DNA of 6,542 nt, from NCBI GenBank assembly GCA_028698695.1, contig JAQVWB010000117.1:1-6542 (forward strand), written 5' to 3'. The notes beneath the pieces are model-generated. The model was given only the letters and a program-made list of their open reading frames with translations. It was not told where the DNA came from and made no database searches. The translations under genes and the position numbers were made by a program. Below, piece by piece: positions 1-6,196 of the stretch. Position 1 is the stretch's first letter. Every line of letters starts with the position of its first letter. The DNA is from Syntrophomonadaceae bacterium (GTDB lineage: Bacteria; Bacillota; Syntrophomonadia; Syntrophomonadales; Syntrophomonadaceae).

Positions 1-621
1 AGCTGCCAGAATCACAATTATCAGTATTGCATACTTACGACTTCTGGACAGCATTTGATAATTCACTATCCCCAGCTTGGTCAGAAAAAACATTACCACC
101 GGTAATTCAAAAACCAGTCCAAATGGAATAGTAAAAGCCATAACAAACGATACATACTGATCTACTTTAAACATAGTCTCCAGATTGCTGCCGGCAATAT
201 AGATAAAGAAATTTAATACCAGACGCAATATACCAAAATAGGCAAACAGCACTCCAATAACAAACAGCAATACGCTTATCGGTAAAAGAATATATACATA
301 TTTTCTTTCATTGGGAAACAGGGCCGGTTTGAAAAAACGCCAGATTGACCAGACAATAATCGGAAAAGCAATAACAAAACCAGCTAAAAAAGAAAGCTTC
401 AGTTTGACAAAAAAGGCTTCCGTAACCCCGGTTACTATTAGTCCTTCATCAAGGGAACTCAATGGTTCCATAATCAGCGTAAGAATTTGTTCACTATAAT
501 AAAATGACCCAACCGCAGCTATAATTATTGCCACCACGCTGATAATTAATGATTTGCGTAATTCTTCCAGGTGTTCAATAATAGTTTGTTTATCCTCCGG
601 CGATAAGTCTTTCAGTGCCAA
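1..621 (-). CDS. tatC: Sec-independent (Tat) protein translocase subunit TatC, C-terminus cut by window edge
   Basis: This is the multi-spanning core of the twin-arginine translocase, which binds Tat signal peptides and exports folded proteins across the cytoplasmic membrane. The 207 visible residues hold the family landmarks: HLEELR at 17-22 in the cytoplasmic N-terminus, WRFFKPALFPNERK at 94-107, FELP at 171-174 and SRSRKYA at 192-198. Hydrophobic segments lie near 24-43, 72-92, 108-130, 155-180 and from 197 to the edge. TatC proteins are usually about 240-260 residues, so roughly the last 40, with the final membrane segment, lie beyond base 1. The start is a TTG at 619-621, giving MALKDLSPEDKQ; AGGTG sits 7 bases upstream and no in-frame ATG fits better. 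It starts 17 bases after the hepT stop, so it is probably co-transcribed with hepT. No tatA is visible; it may lie further downstream or elsewhere. Confidence 0.95.
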   Translation of the reverse strand, partial: MALKDLSPEDKQTIIEHLEELRKSLIISVVAIIIAAVGSFYYSEQILTLIMEPLSSLDEGLIVTGVTEAFFVKLKLSFLAGFVIAFPIIVWSIWRFFKPALFPNERKYVYILLPISVLLFVIGVLFAYFGILRLVLNFFIYIAGSNLETMFKVDQYVSFVMAFTIPFGLVFELPVVMFFLTKLGIVNYQMLSRSRKYAILIIVILAA

Positions 622-638
622 ACCCTTGCACCTGCTTT

Positions 639-1607
639 CTAATAATCTCTTTCAAGTATATAATCGGTAATTTCCAATAAGGTCTTTTTTACTGGATGTT
701 CCGGTATTATATCCAGCTGTTTTCTGGCTCTATAAGCATAGTGCTGAGTCAGCCAGTAAGAATAATCAATTCCATCAGACTCAATTATCATTTCAATAAT
801 TCTATCCGCTTCACGATCACAAGCTTCCGGAGAAGCGAGTAATTGTTTAAGTTCATGCTTATGAGCACTGTGGTTTAAAGCATACAAGGCGGGTAAAGTA
901 ATAACCCCCTGTCTTATATCGCTGCCGGTAGGTTTACCCAATGTCTGCTCATCGGCTACAAAATCAAGTATGTCATCCGTAATCTGGAATCCCATTCCCA
1001 GATAATATCCATACCGGGTCAATGCTTTTATTTCACTTTCGGGAGCCTTAACCAGCATGGCGCCAAGTTGACAGCTAACCGATATTAGCAAGGCCGTTTT
1101 TCTTTCTATTCTGCGCAAATAGTTTTTCAATCCCAGATTAACATTATAACAGCTCAGCATCTGAATTATTTCACCCTGACAAATCTTCATACTGGTATCA
1201 GCCAGAATGTCAATAATCTCAACATCTTCATAAGCAGCAATAATTGACATGGCCCGGGCAAACACAAAATTTCCGGCATAAATGGAGACCCGGTTGCCCC
1301 AGGCCAGCTTTACCGTATCAGTACCCCGGCGAACCAGTGAATTATCTATGACATCATCATGCACGAGAGTAGCCATGTGTACTAACTCCAGAGCCACTGC
1401 CAGTGGAATAATACTCTCCAGATCATCCTGGTATATTTTAGCAGCCAGAAGGGCAAATCCGGGCCTGAGCCTCTTCCCACCAGCAGTTATCAAATGACCT
1501 GCTGCTTCATTAAGCATAGCCAAATCAGACTGCACATGCTGATCTAATCTGTATTCAACTGTTTTCATCTCTTCGGAAACCGGGGCCAGGAAATTAAATT
1601 GACTCAT
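639..1607 (-). CDS. hepT: Long-chain trans-polyprenyl diphosphate synthase, catalytic subunit (HepT type)
   Basis: This enzyme condenses isopentenyl diphosphate units onto an allylic primer to make the polyprenyl diphosphate tail of menaquinone. In the 322-residue product, GGKRLRP is at 43-49, the first aspartate-rich motif DDVID at 84-88 is followed by RR at 93-94, KT is at 170-171, and the second motif DDILD is at 211-215, followed by GKPTGSD and TLPALYAL. The size is normal for the family. The start chosen is the ATG at 1605-1607 (MSQFNFLAP), preceded by AGAGGAG at good spacing; an ATG 20 codons upstream (1667) has no ribosome binding site. One oddity is AGNFVFARA at 111-119, where most relatives have GD rather than GN. 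Chain length (C35, C40 or other) cannot be read from the sequence. A HepS-like candidate partner is encoded at the head of the same operon, so a two-subunit synthase is likely, though a homomeric octaprenyl-type enzyme is not excluded. Confidence 0.93.
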   Translation of the reverse strand: MSQFNFLAPVSEEMKTVEYRLDQHVQSDLAMLNEAAGHLITAGGKRLRPGFALLAAKIYQDDLESIIPLAVALELVHMATLVHDDVIDNSLVRRGTDTVKLAWGNRVSIYAGNFVFARAMSIIAAYEDVEIIDILADTSMKICQGEIIQMLSCYNVNLGLKNYLRRIERKTALLISVSCQLGAMLVKAPESEIKALTRYGYYLGMGFQITDDILDFVADEQTLGKPTGSDIRQGVITLPALYALNHSAHKHELKQLLASPEACDREADRIIEMIIESDGIDYSYWLTQHYAYRARKQLDIIPEHPVKKTLLEITDYILERDY

Positions 1608-1637
1608 TATACTCCTCTTATTTTGCACATTATATAT

Positions 1638-1666
1638 ATTATATAGACTGAATAAATGATTTTCCA
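1638..1666 (-). promoter_or_regulatory. Candidate internal sigma-A promoter for hepT-tatC
   Basis: On the minus strand, TGGAAA (1661-1666, four of six matches to the -35 consensus) and TATAAT (1638-1643) are separated by exactly 17 bases, within the 72-base gap between ubiX and hepT. Transcription would start near 1631, leaving a leader of about 24 bases that contains the hepT ribosome binding site. This also supports the ATG at 1607 over the one at 1667, which would lie upstream of the start of transcription. The stretch is very AT-rich, so a chance match is possible. Confidence 0.4.
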
Positions 1667-1679
1667 TGCTAATTGTCCA

Positions 1680-2264
1680 TCAGCCCTCATAGCGGACAAA
1701 AAGATTATGCTCAATGCGCATGCTGTCCAGAACTTTGCCTACAATAAAATCAACTATATCATCTATCGTTTGAGGATGTGAATAAAACCCCGGCATAGCT
1801 GGTATTACATGAACTCCCAGCTCAGCGAGCGTAAGCATATTGCGCAAATGAACAGCATTGAGCGGGGTCTCCCGCGGAACCACAATCAAATTGCGTTTTT
1901 CCTTTATCATTACATCAGCCGCCCTCTCCAGCAAGCCTTTGGCTGCACCAATAGCTATAGCTGATATACTGGCCATCGTACAGGGTATTACCACCATACC
2001 CTCTACCAAATATGAACCACTGGCGATAGGTGCAGCAATGTTAGAATTCTCGAAAACAGTTAACTTGTCAGAACTGAAATATTTCCTGACACTGGCAGGA
2101 ATATCATTATCAATCTCCCATCCCATCTCCTGTTGTAATACAATAGCTGCCGGTTGACTGATAATTAAGTTAACCTCAAAATCTCTCCGCAATAACTCTT
2201 CTACCAGGCGCACACCGTAAACTATACCACTGGCGCCGGTAAAACCTACAATATATCTGGGCAA
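1680..2264 (-). CDS. ubiX: Flavin prenyltransferase UbiX
   Basis: UbiX transfers a dimethylallyl group from its phosphate ester to reduced FMN, making prenylated FMN, the cofactor of UbiD decarboxylases. The 194-residue protein has the whole family pattern: a flavoprotein-type N-terminus with GASG at 10-13, ASGS at 81-84, PCTMASISAIAIG at 94-106, RAADV at 114-118, KEKR at 121-124, RETPL at 131-135, HLRNM at 139-143 and PGFY at 158-161. The length is typical. The start is a TTG at 2262-2264, with AAGGAGGT about 7 bases upstream; no ATG lies near. It begins 28 bases after the ubiA-type gene stop and is two genes downstream of ubiD, its functional client. The closely related phenolic-acid-linked UbiX/Pad1 versions cannot be told apart by sequence alone, but the quinone setting favours the quinone role. 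Confidence 0.95.
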   Translation of the reverse strand: MPRYIVGFTGASGIVYGVRLVEELLRRDFEVNLIISQPAAIVLQQEMGWEIDNDIPASVRKYFSSDKLTVFENSNIAAPIASGSYLVEGMVVIPCTMASISAIAIGAAKGLLERAADVMIKEKRNLIVVPRETPLNAVHLRNMLTLAELGVHVIPAMPGFYSHPQTIDDIVDFIVGKVLDSMRIEHNLFVRYEG

Positions 2265-2292
2265 ACCGCAACCTCCTTAACCTGTCATGCGA

Positions 2293-3156
2293 TTATACAG
2301 GAAACAAATCCCATAAAGCAAAAATAAATATAATTAGTCCCACATATCGGTTTATCTTAAAGGAAGCAAAATTAACCCGGCTTAAATCCCCCGGTTTGAC
2401 AATGATATGCTCATAAACCAGAACGATCGCTGCTATGGTTATCCCTAAATAATAAAATAATCCTAAAGATAATATTAACCCGTTTAAAACTAAAAAAACT
2501 ACTGTGAACAAATGAAATACAGTCGAAAACCTTAAAGCTCCAACTTCCCCAAAACGGGACGGAATGGAATAAAGTCCGTTCTGGCGGTCAAATTCAATAT
2601 CCTGACAGGCATACATGGTATCAAACCCGGCTATCCAGCCGGCGACTGCTGCTCCCAATACTAATGGCTGCCAGTCAAAAGTTCCGGTTATAGCTATCCA
2701 GGCACCTATGGGTCCAATTCCTATGGCGATACCTAAAATCAGGTGGCACCACCAGGTAAATCTTTTAGTATAAGAATACCCCCATAATATTATTACTGCC
2801 AGGGGGGCTAACTTTAAGCATAAGGGATTTAAGCGTGCAGCGGAGATGAAGAGTAGTATAAAAAAGATAATAGTTCCTATCCAGATTTTATTCAGATCAA
2901 GTTTACCGGCCGGAAGCACCCAATGAGCAGTTCGGGGATTAGCCTCATCAAATTTTAAATCAATTATGCGGTTAAGACTCAAGGCAGCAGTACGGGCACT
3001 TATCATGGCAATAGTAATCCAGAACAACTTATCCCATGATGGCATACCCCCTTGAGCTAAAAATGCTCCCAAATAAGCGAAAGGCAGACCAAAAAAAGTA
3101 TGCTCAAAATCTACCATCCGCAAAAAATATCTCAGTTTAGTCAATTCCGTATTCAC
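2293..3156 (-). CDS. ubiA: UbiA-family aromatic prenyltransferase (4-hydroxybenzoate polyprenyltransferase-like, possibly MqnP)
   Basis: This integral membrane enzyme attaches a polyprenyl chain to an aromatic acid in quinone synthesis. In 287 residues it carries both Mg-diphosphate motifs: NRIIDLKFD at 62-70, followed by NPRTA at 73-77, and YACQDIEFDRQNG at 182-194, followed by SIPSRFG. The rest is about eight hydrophobic segments, as expected for UbiA. The exact motif form resembles the 'other UbiA' branch common in bacteria using the futalosine menaquinone route, where the substrate would be a dihydroxynaphthoate, not 4-hydroxybenzoate; that is inference. The first start is a GTG at 3156, which overlaps the 3' end of ubiD by 20 bases; a TTG at 3144 (overlap 8 bases) is also possible, because the GGAG in the ubiD tail directly abuts the GTG but is 11 bases from the TTG. 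Either way translation is probably coupled to ubiD. Confidence 0.92.
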   Translation of the reverse strand: MNTELTKLRYFLRMVDFEHTFFGLPFAYLGAFLAQGGMPSWDKLFWITIAMISARTAALSLNRIIDLKFDEANPRTAHWVLPAGKLDLNKIWIGTIIFFILLFISAARLNPLCLKLAPLAVIILWGYSYTKRFTWWCHLILGIAIGIGPIGAWIAITGTFDWQPLVLGAAVAGWIAGFDTMYACQDIEFDRQNGLYSIPSRFGEVGALRFSTVFHLFTVVFLVLNGLILSLGLFYYLGITIAAIVLVYEHIIVKPGDLSRVNFASFKINRYVGLIIFIFALWDLFPV

Positions 3157-4585
3157 TCCACTTCGACTGGACCAGTTGCTTTATGTCCTCACTCATAACA
3201 ATATCCTTTGGCCATTCGCGACTATGGCCTTCACTTATCCATTTCCTGGTAGCATCAAGGCCCATTTTGGAACCTACCAATGCCAGTGGAGCAGAATGAT
3301 CCAGTACATCAAGAGGACCTTCAACTATCATCGTATCCCGTCGGGGATCAACATTGTTGAACACCTTCCATAATACCTCTGAACCATCCTGTACATTAAC
3401 ATCATCATCAACTACAACAATAAACTTGGCAAACATCATCTGACCCATACCCCACAGAGAACTCATTATTTTACGGGCATGACCGGGAAATTGTTTTTTT
3501 ATTGATACAACTACACAATTGTGGAAGACCCCTTCCATTGGTAAATGCATATCCACAATTTCCGGTAGTTGAAACTTCATAAGAGGTAAAAATATTCGCT
3601 CGGTAGCATAAGCCATATAGCAATCCTCCTGGGGTGGTTTGCCAACTATGGTGGTGGGATAAACGGGATTACGCTTATGAGTTATACAGGTTATATGAAA
3701 AACAGGATATTCGCCCGCCAGGGAATAATAGCCGGTATGGTCACCAAACGGTCCCTCAATGCGTCTTTCCAGTGGGTCTACATATCCCTCCAAAACGATC
3801 TCCGCATCGGCAGGTACTTCCAGGTCAACCGTCCTGCATTTAACCAGATCTACCGGTTTCTTGCGTAAAAATCCGGCAAAAATCAGTTCATCAATATCTT
3901 TGGGTAACGGAGCAGTAGCCGAATAAGTTATAGCAGGATCTCCTCCCAAAGCCACTGCCACCTCGGTGGGGCGACCCAGTGCACAATTCTTGCGGTAATT
4001 TTCGGCACCATCATGATGGGTATGCCAATGCATACCGGTAGTCTTATTATCATAAACCTGCAAACGGTACATCCCCACATTACGCTTGCCGGTTTCAGGA
4101 TCTTTGGTATATACCTGCGGCAGGGTTATAAAAGATCCGGCGTCCTCAGGCCAGCATTTTAAAACCGGTAAAAAATCCAACGAAGGCTCCTGCTGGATTA
4201 CTTCCTGACAGATTCCGTTTTTAACTATACGGGGAATAAAACTTGTTATCTTTGCCAATTTGGGTATAACTTTCACTTTATCTATTAATGATTGTGGCAT
4301 TTGATCGGCAAGTTGTAAAAAACTCAATATATCATCAGAAATTTCCTCAAAACTGTCGACTCCCAAGCTCATGGTCATACGCTTTTCGCTGCCAAAAGCA
4401 TTTATTAATACGGGTACAGCTGATCCCTTTACATTTTCAAACAATAACGCCGGGCCATAAGCCTTACTTACCCGGTCGGTAATCTCAGTAATCTCTAACT
4501 CTGCATCAACCTGGGTCTTAATTCTGACTAACTCACCGCAATTCTCAAGGATACTAATAAACTCGGCCAAATCTCTATAAGCCAC
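3137..4585 (-). CDS. ubiD: UbiD-family prenylated-FMN-dependent decarboxylase
   Basis: This enzyme removes the carboxyl group from a (prenylated) aromatic acid during quinone synthesis using prFMN supplied by UbiX. In the 482-residue product the family elements are KRNVGMYRLQ at 167-176, GMHWHTHHDGA at 184-194, DELIFAGF at 232-239, and EGPFGDHTGYYS at 277-288. By comparison with fungal Fdc1 (R173, E277, E282; metal ligands N168, H191, E233), the likely catalytic R-E-D set is R174, E277 and D282, with N169, H191 and E233 binding metal and cofactor phosphate; this alignment is from memory. The start chosen is the GTG at 4583-4585 (giving MAYRDLAEF, the usual family beginning), 9 bases after GAGAGGAG; two ATGs at 4594 and 4591 are too close to that site. 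A terminator-like hairpin lies just upstream. The natural substrate, a benzoate or a futalosine-route naphthoate, is not certain. Confidence 0.95.
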   Translation of the reverse strand: MAYRDLAEFISILENCGELVRIKTQVDAELEITEITDRVSKAYGPALLFENVKGSAVPVLINAFGSEKRMTMSLGVDSFEEISDDILSFLQLADQMPQSLIDKVKVIPKLAKITSFIPRIVKNGICQEVIQQEPSLDFLPVLKCWPEDAGSFITLPQVYTKDPETGKRNVGMYRLQVYDNKTTGMHWHTHHDGAENYRKNCALGRPTEVAVALGGDPAITYSATAPLPKDIDELIFAGFLRKKPVDLVKCRTVDLEVPADAEIVLEGYVDPLERRIEGPFGDHTGYYSLAGEYPVFHITCITHKRNPVYPTTIVGKPPQEDCYMAYATERIFLPLMKFQLPEIVDMHLPMEGVFHNCVVVSIKKQFPGHARKIMSSLWGMGQMMFAKFIVVVDDDVNVQDGSEVLWKVFNNVDPRRDTMIVEGPLDVLDHSAPLALVGSKMGLDATRKWISEGHSREWPKDIVMSEDIKQLVQSKWSEYGID

Positions 4586-4610
4586 CAGCATCATCTCCTC
4601 TCAAACAAGC

Positions 4611-4656
4611 ATAAAAAGGCTTACTCTATCCATGCAGGCTACATGGCGGCAAGCCC
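4611..4656 (-). terminator. Terminator- or attenuator-like hairpin between the hepS-like gene and ubiD
   Basis: Read on the minus strand, GGCTT (4651-4655) pairs with AAGCC (4618-4622), and inside it CCATG (4642-4646) pairs with CATGG (4630-4634) around a 7-base loop; an unequal internal loop (4 and 7 bases) separates the two stems. TTTTTAT follows at once (4611-4617). It occupies the gap after the hepS-like stop and ends about 12 bases before the ubiD ribosome binding site. Its stems are short, so it would be a partial terminator or attenuator, lowering expression of ubiD onward relative to the first gene, or a processing site. No second promoter is obvious after it. Confidence 0.45.
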
Positions 4657-4671
4657 TTAACACATATCCAA

Positions 4672-5421
4672 TTATATAACCGCAACCTGATTTAAACTGC
4701 TGATTATATCATGAATCTCAGCTACAGCTCTATCCAGGATAGCAGTGCCAATCATTTGAACCTGGCTAAACTCTTCATATAGTGAAATACTGTCATGAAT
4801 ATATTTATCAGCGTCCTGATCACAATTATTTTCCAGCAGTTCTATAGCCATACCCAGACTATAGCCTAATTGCCCGTAAATTTTGATTCTTTCCGGGGAA
4901 AGCCGGGCTAATTTACCCGCGGTAATAAAAGCAGTCGAATAAAGAGGCACTCTGGTTTTCTGTAAAACTTCTATTTCAGATATGGCAAACTTATGCTTAA
5001 GTACACTACCCTCGTTAATAGTACAAATCATTGGTAAAAAATCCTGCAATAAAATAGTTGCCTGAATATTAACCAGCAGTTTAAGCACATGACCAAATAT
5101 ATAATCACCGATTAAAATTGAAAACTGCAAATCACGATTATATTCCTGTCCCTCTTCATCATCACGGACCCAGGAATGAATTGACTGTGCAAAATAAAGG
5201 TTTTTAAATATATTAGCCATAGCAATGCTAAAGGATCTATCCAAACCCATAAAATGATAGGCACTCAGCACTATACCAGGTAAATGCTGCCAGGTGGAAT
5301 CATTATTCAACCGCACCAGATAGCGGTCAACTTCTAAAGACCAGGGAGCCAGACCAGTTCTAAATAACTGTTCTACTTCTAATAATTCATACTTTAATTC
5401 TCTGGTATAAATATACCTCAT
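4672..5421 (-). CDS. hepS: Divergent polyprenyl synthase-like protein without catalytic aspartates; probable HepS-type (component I) subunit
   Basis: The 249-residue protein can be laid over the HepT of this operon. LPGIVLSA (47-54) takes the place of RLRPGFALLA. AQSIHSWVRD (78-87) takes the place of LVHDDVID, so DDxxD has become SWVRD. ILIGDYIFG (102-110) matches the GD(Y/F)xFA helix, KTRVPLYSTAF (155-165) matches the KTA helix, and GYSLGMAIELLENNCD (186-201) matches the second motif, with DDILD turned into ENNCD. Only the last aspartate of each motif remains and the RR pair is absent, so catalysis is unlikely. Size (about 250 residues), the AQS...D and GDY...G pattern and the hepT linkage recall Bacillus HepS/GerCA, the non-catalytic component I of heptaprenyl diphosphate synthase; that match is from memory. 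The start is the ATG at 5421 with GGGAGG 8-9 bases upstream; a TTG nine codons earlier is less likely. It is the first gene of the operon. Confidence 0.65.
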   Translation of the reverse strand: MRYIYTRELKYELLEVEQLFRTGLAPWSLEVDRYLVRLNNDSTWQHLPGIVLSAYHFMGLDRSFSIAMANIFKNLYFAQSIHSWVRDDEEGQEYNRDLQFSILIGDYIFGHVLKLLVNIQATILLQDFLPMICTINEGSVLKHKFAISEIEVLQKTRVPLYSTAFITAGKLARLSPERIKIYGQLGYSLGMAIELLENNCDQDADKYIHDSISLYEEFSQVQMIGTAILDRAVAEIHDIISSLNQVAVI

Positions 5422-5566
5422 GCTTTTTCCTCCCTGAACATGCTCCAAGAGTCACCATTCACTTTCTAATCATTCTACTAAAATTGCATCTGTTCCTGCT
5501 TTAAATATTATTATTTATATCTATTCCATAATAGCGAGTTATTGAATTTTTAAAATGCCTTCTTGT

Positions 5567-5575
5567 ATTATAGCA
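5567..5575 (-). promoter_or_regulatory. Extended -10 promoter for the hepS-ubiD-ubiA-ubiX-hepT-tatC operon
   Basis: The minus strand reads TGCTATAAT, a perfect sigma-A -10 (5567-5572) with the TGn extension (5573-5575). No good -35 lies 16-18 bases upstream; a TTGACG at 5580-5585 is too close (7 bases), so the extended -10 would carry recognition. It is just downstream of the speD terminator. Transcription starting near 5560 would give an untranslated leader of about 140 bases before the ATG at 5421. This AT-rich leader holds a weak 5-bp inverted repeat (CTATT/AATAG, 5521-5534) and no riboswitch or leader peptide that I can recognise. Confidence 0.6.
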
Positions 5576-5615
5576 AAGCCGTCAAGTTATATCGGAAATA
5601 AAAATAATGATTGGT

Positions 5616-5667
5616 TATAAAAAACTAAAGCCTTACTCGTTACTATTAACAAGTAAGGCATTTAGTT
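5616..5667 (-). terminator. Rho-independent terminator of speD
   Basis: On the minus strand AACTAAA-T-GCCTTACT (5652-5667) pairs with AGTAAGGC-TTTAGTT (5623-5637) around a 14-base loop, with one bulged base; it makes about 15 base pairs and runs into a T-rich tail (to 5616). It stands about 46 bases after the speD stop and just ahead of the quinone operon promoter, so the two transcription units are well separated. Because the arms have T-rich and A-rich flanks it may also work weakly on the plus strand, but no plus-strand gene is seen. Confidence 0.85.
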
Positions 5668-5713
5668 ACCATTAAATAACAGCCATCTTCGGTCTACTAA
5701 AATAGTATCCCTC

Positions 5714-6094
5714 CTAAATATTGGCCACCAGGCGTTCTTCCTGTGCTGGTATTAATCCCCTTTTTACTTCGGTTGCATTAACATACTTGGCACCAAATTT
5801 TTCGGCCAGGAAGTTGCATGCATCCCAGGGATTTACCTTATCTCCACAAGTAAACACATCTACTGCAGCATAACCCAATTCGGGCCAGGTATGAATCGCC
5901 AAGTGAGACTCTGAGATAACAACAACCCCACTTACCCCTTGGGGGCTAAACTTGTGAAAAACAAATTCACGAACTTCTGCTCCAGCCTCCAAAGCTGCGT
6001 TAATCATGATATCCTCTACTTGTTTGATATCATTTAACACCTCAAACCGGCATCCGGAAACCTCGGCTAAAACATGACGCCCTAAAGACTGCAA
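5714..6094 (-). CDS. speD: S-adenosylmethionine decarboxylase proenzyme, prokaryotic class 1B (SpeD/SpeH)
   Basis: This makes decarboxylated S-adenosylmethionine, the aminopropyl donor for spermidine synthesis. The 126-residue proenzyme is the short bacterial form that cleaves itself: in SESHLAIHTWPE (61-72) the chain breaks between E62 and S63, and S63 becomes the pyruvoyl cofactor. H68 and C83 (in FTCGD) are at the positions known as catalytic in the Thermotoga maritima enzyme (S63, H68, C83). The family's beginning (LGRHVLAEVSGC) and the tail KRGLIPAQEE are both present. The start is the TTG at 6092-6094: a TAA stop lies in frame directly before it, so no longer product is possible, and AAGGGAGG lies 10 bases upstream. 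It is a single-gene unit with its own promoter and terminator. No spermidine synthase (speE) or arginine decarboxylase is next to it in the window. Confidence 0.97.
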   Translation of the reverse strand: MQSLGRHVLAEVSGCRFEVLNDIKQVEDIMINAALEAGAEVREFVFHKFSPQGVSGVVVISESHLAIHTWPELGYAAVDVFTCGDKVNPWDACNFLAEKFGAKYVNATEVKRGLIPAQEERLVANI

Positions 6095-6104
6095 TTAGGT
6101 GTCG

Positions 6105-6147
6105 CCTCCCTTCAAGTTGTTAAATTTCTAAGTCCCAAACCTCCCTT
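6105..6147 (-). promoter_or_regulatory. Two identical Shine-Dalgarno sequences in the speD leader
   Basis: AAGGGAGG occurs twice in the speD leader on the minus strand, at 6105-6112 and 6140-6147, spaced 35 bases apart. The inner copy serves the TTG start (10-base spacing). The outer copy has no usable start at normal spacing: a TTG one base after it would open a tiny reading frame of eight codons, which is too close for ordinary initiation. It could be a ribosome standby site, part of a translational switch, or chance. Confidence 0.3.
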
Positions 6148-6168
6148 TCGGCAAATAACACATGTAGA

Positions 6169-6196
6169 ATTTTAGCACATTTCAGCTGCATGTCAA
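6169..6196 (-). promoter_or_regulatory. Sigma-A promoter of speD
   Basis: The minus strand holds a perfect -35 TTGACA (6191-6196), a 16-base spacer and TAAAAT (6169-6174), with TGC directly before the -10 as an extended -10. Transcription should begin near 6162, giving a leader of about 68 bases before the TTG start. The promoter lies in the 203-base gap after the marR stop, so speD does not depend on marR transcription. Confidence 0.75.

Noticed and set aside
311..499. A 62-codon plus-strand frame near the left end
   Set aside because: It lies wholly opposite tatC, whose motifs (FFKPALFPNERK and others) prove the minus strand is the coding one.
1608..1667. Longer hepT start at the ATG 20 codons upstream (1667)
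   Set aside because: No ribosome binding site precedes it, the extra residues do not look like the family, and it lies upstream of the predicted internal transcription start.
3634..3868. Open plus-strand frames across ubiD and other genes (for example 3634-3868, 1858-2157, 1282-1497)
   Set aside because: They are short, lack ribosome binding sites and family likeness, and lie opposite strongly conserved minus-strand genes.
5389..5458. Small minus-strand frame overlapping the start of the hepS-like gene (ATGGTGACT...)
   Set aside because: No convincing ribosome binding site; it looks like a chance frame in the leader.
5580..5585. TTGACG as -35 box for the quinone operon
   Set aside because: It lies only 7 bases from the TATAAT, and no -10 sequence follows at 16-18 bases.
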